Shown one piece after another: positions 57,046 to 64,000 of a DNA stretch of 64,000 bases (its first letter is position 1; each line of letters starts with the position of its first letter). The position numbers and the translations under genes are program-made. The notes under the pieces were generated by a model that was not told the origin of the DNA, ran no database searches, and saw nothing but the letters and a program-made list of their open reading frames with translations. The stretch comes from Bidens hawaiensis (lineage: Eukaryota > Streptophyta > Magnoliopsida > Asterales > Asteraceae): NCBI GenBank assembly GCA_021521415.1, contig JAIQDT010003840.1, positions 223,873-287,872 on the forward strand, read 5' to 3'.

Positions 57046-58900
57046 TCATACCTCCGGTGATGTTTGACGGTTTGCCGGGTTTCGCGGTTTTCGGTGTTTG
57101 GTTAGCCCTTCAAAAAGGTGAGGATACTTTTTCATCATGTGATCCTCGCGTTCCCATGTGAACTCCGGTCCACGTCTCGAGTTCCAACGAACCTTAACAA
57201 TTGGAATTTGGCTGTGTTTGAGCGTTTTGGTTTCCCAATCCAAAACCTCGACTGGTTCCTCAATGAACCGTAACTGTTCATCAACTTGTAGTTCCTCCAA
57301 GGGACTACTTGGGTTTCATCAGATAGGCATTTCTTCAAATTTGATACGTGGAATACATCGTGTACGCCACTGAGTTCTGTTGGTAGGTCCAGTCGGTACG
57401 CCACCGGACCAATGCGCCCAGTTATCCGGTACGGACCAACATATCGTGGGTTGAGTTTGTTTCGCTTACCAAAGCGAACCACACCTTTCCAGGGTGAGAC
57501 TTTGAGTAACACTCGATCGTTTACTTGAAATTCGAGAGGTTTTCGGCGCTTGTCGGCGTAACTCTTTTGGCGATCTCGTGCTGCTGCCATGCGATTTCGG
57601 ATTTGAACAATCTTTTCCGAGGTTTCGAGTACCAGTTCCGGACCAGTGATTTGGCTATCACCCACCCTCTGCCAGCAGAGTGGTGATCGACACTTCCGTC
57701 CGTACAGCGCTTCAAACGGCGCTACCTTAATACTTGCGTGGTAGCTGTTATTATACGAAAACTCTACCAAGGGTAAGTGGGGTTCCCAACTTTTTCCGAA
57801 ATCTAAGACGCATGCACGCAACATATCCTCCAGGGTCTGAATAGTCCGTTCACTTTGCCCATCCGTCTGAGGATGGTATGCGGTACTCATATCGAGACGT
57901 GTGCCCAGTGCGCTTTGCAGCGACTTCCAAAAGTGTGAGGTAAAACGAGAATCTCGATCGGAAATGATCGAGACAGGCACTCCGTGTCTCGACACTACTT
58001 CCTTCATGTAGACACGAGTCAGTCTTTCCATTTTGTCTGTTTCCTTAATCGCTAGGAAGTGCGCCGATTTAGTCAACCGGTCAACGATCACCCAGATGGT
58101 ATCGCATCCCGTCGGTGTTTTAGGCAAACCCGTAATAAAGTCCATTGAGATGTGTTCCCATTTCCACATTGGGAGTTCCGGTTGTGCAGTAGACCAGATG
58201 GTTTCTGGTATTCTATCTTGACTCTGGCACAAGTCAAGCATTTGCTCACGTAGGTGGCAATGTCGGCTTTCATGTTCGGCCACCAGTAAAGTTCCTTTAA
58301 ATCATGATACATTTATCTGAGCCAGGGTGGATAGAATATCGGGACTTGTGAGCTTCGTCCATCACTAGAGTTCTCAATTCTCCGTATCGTGGAACCCAAA
58401 TCCGGTTCTCAAAATATCGGACCCCGTCCGATCTGGTTTCAAGTTGCTTGCTCATGCCCCGCATGAGTTCCGATGGAAGATTATCATCTTTCAACGCTTC
58501 CAGTTGCGCATCGCGAATCTGATCGGGTAAGCTGGCATGAATCGTAAGTTGCAATGCTCTCACCCGTCTGGGTTTATCTGTTTCTTTTCTGCTGAGGGCG
58601 TCGGCCACCACATTGGCCTTGCCAGGGTGGTACTTGATGGCACAATCGTAATCTTTAAGCAGCTCGACCCAACGACGCTGTCGCATGTTCAGCTCCTTCT
58701 GATCGTAGATATGTTGGAGACTCTTGTGGTCGGTGTAAATGGTAAACTTGGTACCGTACAAGTAATGCCTCCATATCTTAAGAGCAAACACTACAGCTCC
58801 GAGTTCCAAATCGTGGGTCGTGTAGTTCTTCTCGTGAACCCGTAGTTGTCTAGAGGCGTAGGCTATAACCTTCTCGAGTTGCATCAGCACACAACCGAGA
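57046..58900 (-). pseudogene. Tekay RNase H, integrase and chromodomain
   Basis: RNase [40 protein letters not shown]. Integrase: zinc module ending [18 protein letters not shown] (first D), [14 protein letters not shown] (second D), [14 protein letters not shown] (E). The [10 protein letters not shown] and [16 protein letters not shown] region follows. The C-terminus holds a chromodomain-like segment ([37 protein letters not shown]), which chromoviruses use for targeting chromatin. Single-base frameshifts lie near 58890, 58300, 58220 and 57300; every catalytic residue is still encoded. Confidence 0.9.
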
Positions 58901-59850
58901 CCTTGTATAGATGCGTCACAGTGTACCTCAAAGTTTTCCGTTCCTCGGGGAGAGCTAAAATAGGGGCGCTACAAAGCTTGGTTTTCAACAGTTGAAAAGC
59001 GGATTCTTGCGCGTCACCCCAGTTGTACTTAGTGCCCTTGTGAGTCAAAGCGGTGAGGGGTTGAGCAATCTTTGAAAATCCCTCGATGAAACGCCGATAG
59101 TAGCCGGCCAGTCCTAGGAATTGTCGCACCTCAGTCGGAGTCTTAGGTGCTTCCCAGTTTTTGATGGCCTCTACCTTACCGGGATCGACATGGATACCAT
59201 TCTCGTTGATCACATGTCCTAAAAAGTGAACCTCGCGAAGCCAGAATTCACATTTCGAGAGTTTAGCATACAGTTGTTCCTTCTTCAGTAGTTCCAGAAT
59301 TATCCTTAAGTGCTCTCGTGGTCAGTCTCGTTCTTGGAATAGACCGAGAATATCATCGATGAAAACAATCACGAACTTGTCGAGGTACGCCTTGCATACT
59401 CGATTCATGAGATCCATAAATACGGCTGGTGCGTTGGTTAGGCCAAAAGGCATAACCGAAAACTCGTAGTGACCATACCGTGTTCTGAAGCCGTTTTTGA
59501 AATATCTTCTTCGCGCACTCTCAGCTGGTGATAACCGGATCGTAGATCGATCTTCGAGTAGTAACTCGATCCCTGAAGCTGGTCAAACAAATCATCAATT
59601 CGGGGTAAAGGATAACGGTTCTTGACCGTCATCTTGTTCAACTCCCGGTAGTCGATGCACATTCGGAAAGTCCCGTCTTTCTTTCGGACAAACAAGACAG
59701 GGGCTCCCCATGGCGATGAGCTAGGTCGGATAAAACCTTTATCCAACAAATCTTGCAACTGGGTGGACAACTCCTGAAGTTCCGCCGGTGCGAGCCGATA
59801 CGGGGCTCGTGCTATGGGTGCTGCACCGGGTGTCAACTCGATTTGAAATT
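58890..59850 (-). pseudogene. Tekay reverse transcriptase
   Basis: [57 protein letters not shown] and the active-site FIDDIL are all seen, with the thumb [20 protein letters not shown]. Frames change near 59490, near 59360 (an extra G after ATTCTC) and again near 59310. Typical chromovirus RT otherwise. Confidence 0.9.
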
Positions 59851-59879
59851 CGACTTGACGAATAGGAGGGAGTCCAGGT

Positions 59880-60515
59880 AAATCCTCCGGGAAAACTTCG
59901 GGAAGTCTCGCACAACCGGTATGTCTTCAATTCGTTTCTCCTCCGCGGGTTCTCAACAATCTGCGCCAAAATTGCCGGATGACCCTTTCGTAAATACTTC
60001 TGCGCCTTCATAAGGGTAATGACGCTGGTGGTCATGCCGCTTCTCTCGCCTCGGACCGAAATGATCTCGCCAGAAGGGGTGGTAATATGGACTATCTTAT
60101 CATGGCATATAATCTCCGCTCGGTTCTCGGATAACCAGTCCATGCCGACAACGACATCGAAACTACTAAGCGTAAAAGGAATAAGGTCGATGTCAAAGAC
60201 ATGACCTGACAGTTTCAACTTACATCCCGCAAGTATATGAGTTGTTATTACAGTTTTGCCGTTAGCTAATTCAACAGGAAACTTAGCGTCTAACGGGGTT
60301 GGAGTAAGGTTTAAAAGTTGGCTAAAGGCCTTTGACACAAAACTCCTATCAGCTCCAGTGTCAAACAAAACAGAAGCAAAACAATCGTTTACAGGGAACT
60401 TACCAGACACCACATGCGGATCTCTGCGGGCTTGACCTGATCCAATCACAAACGCTCTTCCTTTGCCATTTCCTCCACCATTACTGCCACTTCCATTGCC
60501 CCCCATTGTTGTCAT
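59880..60515 (-). pseudogene. Tekay aspartic protease
   Basis: VLFDTGADRSFVSKAF carries the catalytic DTGA, and VVVGMDWLSENRAEI the usual downstream block. A 1-base shift in a G run at about 60505 separates it from Gag, and another near 59890 from RT. Confidence 0.88.
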
Positions 60516-61642
60516 TATGTTTCAGCTTGGGGCAATCCTTCCGGAAATGACCTTCCTGTCCACATTCAAAACATCCCTTAGTCGTCATCGGTGGCTTAGG
60601 AGCACCCTTCGCCGCAAGGTCTCCTCTACATTCCTTCGCTTGATGACCTATCTTTCCGCATCTTTGACACTTGACACGGTCACATTGACCAACATGATGA
60701 AAGTTGCACCTGTTGCACTTTGGATATTTCCCAACATATCCGCTCGAAACCTGCCCGCTACCGTTGTTGTTGTTGTTGTGATTCTGAGTGTTGAAACTCC
60801 GAGTAAATTCGGGCTTACGGTAGTGGTGTTGCGGTGGGAGGTTTGAGGATGAAGATCTGGTGTTGTCAAACTTTCTCTTCCCGCTGTTCGGGTTGTTGTT
60901 GTTGTTACTGTTGCTGACGTGGTCATTACTCGGGTTGTCACGGGCTTTAACAGTCGAACCCCTCGGTGGTAACGCACCCTGGGTCACAGCCTGATCCGTC
61001 AGTTTGTGAGCCAAACGGATCGCTTGTTGGATCGTGGCTGGTCTGGAAGACGTCACCATACCCTGAATCTGTGTTGCTAACCCATCAATGTACATCTCTA
61101 TTCTCTTGCTCGGCGGATCCACCATCCGCTGACACATCACTGCCAACTCGTGCGAACGAGTAGTGTAGCTTTCAATCTCTGAACCCACCATTTTCAACGA
61201 CCAAAACTCCGACTCTAACTTCGAAATTTCTTCCCTCGGACAGTACTCCTCTCGCATCATGTTTTTGAACTCCTCCCAGTTCATCGCGTTAGCCAGTTCC
61301 AATCCAAGGATCTGGACGTTCGAATTCCACCAAGTGAGGGCGGAATCCTCAAGTGTCCCAGCAGCGAATTTGACCCTGGACTGCAGGGGGACAATTACAC
61401 ATCTCAAAGCCGACTCGGCCTTCTCAGCCCAACGCAGGAAGCCTATAGCTCCCTCAGTGCCCTTAAACGTACTGGGCTTGCAGTCTAAGTAGTTCTTGAA
61501 GGTACATGCTCCTTCGGACCTCCTGTTTGATTTTGAACGTGTGCAGCTAAAGCGGCAGCAACATGGTCATTCAGCAGGGTTTGGAGTTCAGCTGCAGTCA
61601 TGCTGATGTTACCTCGTCCTCGTCCAGCGTTTCTTCCGGCCA
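60481..61642 (-). pseudogene. Tekay Gag with two zinc knuckles
   Basis: Begins MAGRNAGRGRGNISMTAAEL at 61642, shifts frame by one base near 61500, then continues as the retrotransposon Gag domain (FLRWAEKAESALRC, TLEDSALTWWNS, REEYCPREEISKLESEFWSL). An Asn-rich linker leads to two CCHC knuckles, CQRCGKIGHQAKEC and CFECGQEGHFRKDC. Confidence 0.9.
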
Positions 61643-62005
61643 TTTCCTAGAATCATAGTATAAAACGTGAATTTTTCTTTCATATACAACACACCATACA
61701 TGTAATAAAAGATAGGTAAGAAAAAAAAAACAACATCACATCACAACCACTTATTAGTCTAATTAAAAATTCATGATTAAAACCATTGTATTCGCTACAA
61801 AGTATTTCCAATCAATCCTTAAAATTATAGAAAAATAATAGTTCGGATGGAGACAACCCCTCCATCTAAGTGTCATCCTCACTAGATGTCGTCATCTGAG
61901 GACACCTCTGAATGTGCCTCCTCCTCAGCTGGTTCCTCCTCCGGTTCTTCTTCAGGTTCCTCCTCGGGCTCCTCTTCGGGATCTTCTCGGATCCTCCTCA
62001 GGCTC

Positions 62006-62644
62006 CTATTCGGGATCTTCTTCAGGTTCTACATCAGGCTCTGCCTCGGGCTCTGCCTCAGGTTCTGCTACGTTCTGGGCAAGTTGCATTTGTAGGATAT
62101 CGCAACGTTCTAAGGCTATTTCGGTTCGGGTCCTTGCTTCTTGGAGTTGCTCTTGCAAGTCTATCATCTCGGCTTGCATCTTCATCATAACCTTGGTTTG
62201 TTGCTCACTAGTCTCTTGCATTTCTTTCATTGCCGCTGCCATGCGGGCAATCTCCTCCTGAGTCTCGGTTCCATCTTTAAACAGTCTGGCAACATTTTCT
62301 CTAGTGTAGCGCATGTAACCCACATCACGCTCCAAACAAGAAACGACAGCTGCGAGAACTCGCTCTACAGGTTCGGTTATAGGTGGTAGAGTGTTAGGGT
62401 AAGCAGGGTGGTTCGGGTGAGGCAATGGGGGAACTTGTTCACGGTAGACCATACGTCTGATCATGTTGGGGTACCATTCCCAGCTAACGTTGTTGTCATA
62501 CAAGCCTCCGGATAGGCGGTACCTCTTTGGTGCAGGAGCTTCGAGTTCCGGGACTACACGGGGTGGCGAGGCAGTAGGTAACTGCGGTTCCTTCCCGTGA
62601 GCATGCGTCATCGAATCGGATGATGATGAGGGTGGCGTCGACAT
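62006..62644 (-). pseudogene. Extra coiled-coil reading frame upstream of gag
   Basis: 212 codons from MSTPPSSSSDSMTHAHGKEP, between the primer site and gag, on the gag strand. A central part (SGGLYDNNVSWEWYPNMIRR, VGYMRYTRENVARLF) is followed by a long heptad-like coiled coil (residues about 120-190: EEIARMAAAMKEMQETSEQQ and on) and then a Pro/Glu repeat tail. A TAG ends it at 62006; a 2-base deletion downstream puts the rest of the acidic tail (to a stop near 61884) in another frame, so the ancestral protein was about 250 aa. It is not a known Gag or Pol domain. I recognise no function. Confidence 0.65.
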
Positions 62645-62806
62645 TCCTACAGGTAAGCCGGGTATATGCGCGCGTATGAGTGAAGGAGATAAGGAAATAA
62701 GATTTCAAGACTACACAAACCTATGCAGTGCGTATCATTATAACTAATGGGTCGTCGCGGTTATAGTTCTAGTATGCATGCAGTTTCTAGTTCGCTATAA
62801 CCAATG

Positions 62807-62818
62807 GCTCTGATACCA
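62807..62818 (-). other. Tekay primer-binding site (initiator Met tRNA)
   Basis: TGGTATCAGAGC on the minus strand, 3 bases inside the right LTR. Confidence 0.92.
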
Positions 62819-62821
62819 ATC

Positions 62822-64000
62822 TGTCACACCCTCAAAATCCACTAACGGAGTTTTACCGTCAGAGGGTGTGAACTGGCAGGATCGGAATCATTAGTTATAA
62901 CCAAACCAAAGAAAAACGTTTAAATGAAAGTAAGTGCGGAAGCGTAAAACCTTAATTCAAAAGTTGCGTCACGCATGACGACTTAAAACCAAATGTAACT
63001 GTTAAAATTAAGTTTGCAGAATAAAAGTGTTTTCATTAATGCATGCTCCTAAACCGCGCGCCCCGCCTCGGCTACCTGAGAATAACATACTAAAAGTGTC
63101 AACACAAGGTTGGTGAGTTCACAAGTAAAATAAGATAAATCGTTTAGCGTTTTGCGTAACCTCGTTACGACGTTTAAATGTTGCGTAACCCCGTTACGAC
63201 GTTTGAGTGTGTTACCACGTTACAGCGTTTGAGTGTGTAACTACGTTACAGCGTTTAAGTGTGTAACAACGTTACAGCGTTTAAGTGTGTAACCACGTTA
63301 CAGCGTTTAAGTGTTTTGCATTACCAGATAGTGTTATGTCAAATTATATATCGATAGGTAGCTAATCTATACAACAAGTATCGCTAAGTGGTTCGCGACC
63401 GAAGCTGACTGTTTATCAAGTGCCCGTCACCAGGTCCTCCAGACCATGGTAAGTGTTAGCCAAAATTTACACCCACTCAACCTCCAGTTGAGCTTAGCGT
63501 CGGGTGGGGTTTGTCAAACCCAGTAGTACTACCCAAAAGTGACTCGCTATTCCAAATATTAACCGGTCCGATGTGTGGGACTTCAAATGTTACGTATGCC
63601 GCTTAGCCTTTACAAGTGATATATAATTTATAACAAAATCTTTCATATGCGTTTATCTCAGAAAATATGTTTATCGGAGTATGTTATCTCCCCCAGTGAA
63701 AAAGTTTGAAAACAGTTTAAGAGTGGGGTAAGTGAACTCACTGTTTGCGAAGAATATCCGATCTAGATCACCGAGTGATGCGCGTCGTAGAAAACTCTCT
63801 AGCGTTCTAAAATAACAAGAGATTTTCTAAGTATCGGAATGTTTAACGAGTCTCTAGACTCGGCACATAATACCTATGCACGTAACATGTTTCGTGTTTC
63901 GTTTGTGAATCGTGTGTGACTTAAACAAGTAAAATGTGATACGATACATGAGTGAGCAATTACTTTCGTGTCACGTATTAATAACATACTTATTAGCAAT
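62822..64000 (-). repeat. Tekay 5' LTR (partial)
   Basis: Matches 54165 onwards almost base for base to the window end. Differs from the left LTR by one fewer minisatellite unit, a few substitutions and 1-bp deletions, for example near 63694-63705, 63819 and 63934. Confidence 0.93.
63207..63310. repeat. 26-bp minisatellite in the right LTR, 4 units
   Basis: Same unit as at 54549 but four copies, with two private substitutions (AACTAC and AACAAC for AACCAC). Confidence 0.95.

Larger units (their letters stand above)
54165..64000 (-). mobile_element. Tekay-type Ty3/gypsy chromovirus, right LTR cut by window end
   Basis: LTRs begin TGTCACACCC at 54165 and 62822; the left LTR is 2749 bp and the right runs off the window. 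Gag with two CCHC knuckles, protease, RT, RNase H, integrase and a C-terminal chromodomain lie in this order on the minus strand. The initiator-Met primer site sits beside the right LTR. About 1.18 kb of the two LTRs can be compared: they differ at roughly three bases, by one 26-bp minisatellite unit and by several 1-bp indels. The insertion is therefore young, although all the pol frames are broken by single-base indels. Confidence 0.95.

Noticed and set aside
1..64000. tRNA genes, rRNA, CRISPR arrays, operons
   Set aside because: No cloverleaf with A and B boxes, no rRNA core sequence and no regularly spaced repeat-spacer pattern; the window is eukaryotic. The tRNA-like words at 6141 and 62807 are retroelement primer sites.

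Overview
The window is plant nuclear DNA. The evidence is spliced genes with GT-AG introns, plant-only families (an SRO/RCD1-like protein, a DUF1645 protein) and a dense mixture of Ty1/copia, Ty3/gypsy (Tat and Tekay types), SINE, LINE, MULE, hAT and PIF/Harbinger-like sequence. The repeat mixture suggests a eudicot, probably an Asteraceae (daisy-family) genome. That family assignment is inference from general resemblance of the retroelement proteins and the Au-like SINEs. There are no prokaryotic features, CRISPR arrays, tRNA genes or rRNA genes that I can support.

Layout. 1-7144: a decayed Ty1/copia element on the minus strand, its left end cut by the window edge. 7145-13880: intergenic DNA with a 762-bp Tourist-like element swollen by a GGT/GGC minisatellite, two small duplications, an Au-like SINE fragment and microsatellites. 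13886-26413: a young, complete Tat-type Ty3/gypsy element with 5-bp target duplications and LTRs differing at 4 bases plus a G-run. Its gag-pol on the minus strand is broken, but it carries an intact, spliced 903-aa gene in the opposite orientation with its own TATA box. 26414-34766: intergenic DNA with a nuclease-like retroelement 3' end (28.9-29.6 kb), a MULE-type MITE (30.8 kb) and a hAT MITE (34.1 kb). 34767-35537: an intact DUF1645 gene. 35.9-40.96 kb: MITEs, an L1-type LINE remnant and a full-length SINE. 40981-43139: a solo LTR with 5-bp target duplications, 200 bp downstream of an intact four-exon SRO gene (43340-45558). 46.08-48.86 kb: a 5'-truncated SINE copy and further MITEs. 49907-51931: a CAF1-type deadenylase gene, now a pseudogene with an in-frame stop and a 1178-bp MULE-type insertion in its last codons. 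54165-64000: a Tekay-type chromovirus on the minus strand whose right LTR runs off the window. It has an extra coiled-coil reading frame upstream of gag.

How it fits together. Only two host genes look intact (DUF1645 and SRO, both in families linked to stress or growth), and a third (CAF1) has been disabled. All other recognisable coding sequence belongs to mobile elements. The most notable item is the Tat element: its mobility proteins are disabled by a stop, two frameshifts and an integrase-core deletion, yet its antisense accessory gene is open through five exons. Many retroelement frameshifts are single-base changes, some in homopolymers, so some may be assembly errors. Target duplications were found for the Tat element, the solo LTR, two SINEs, two MULE-type, three hAT-type and four 3-bp-TSD elements, so these boundaries are well defined.
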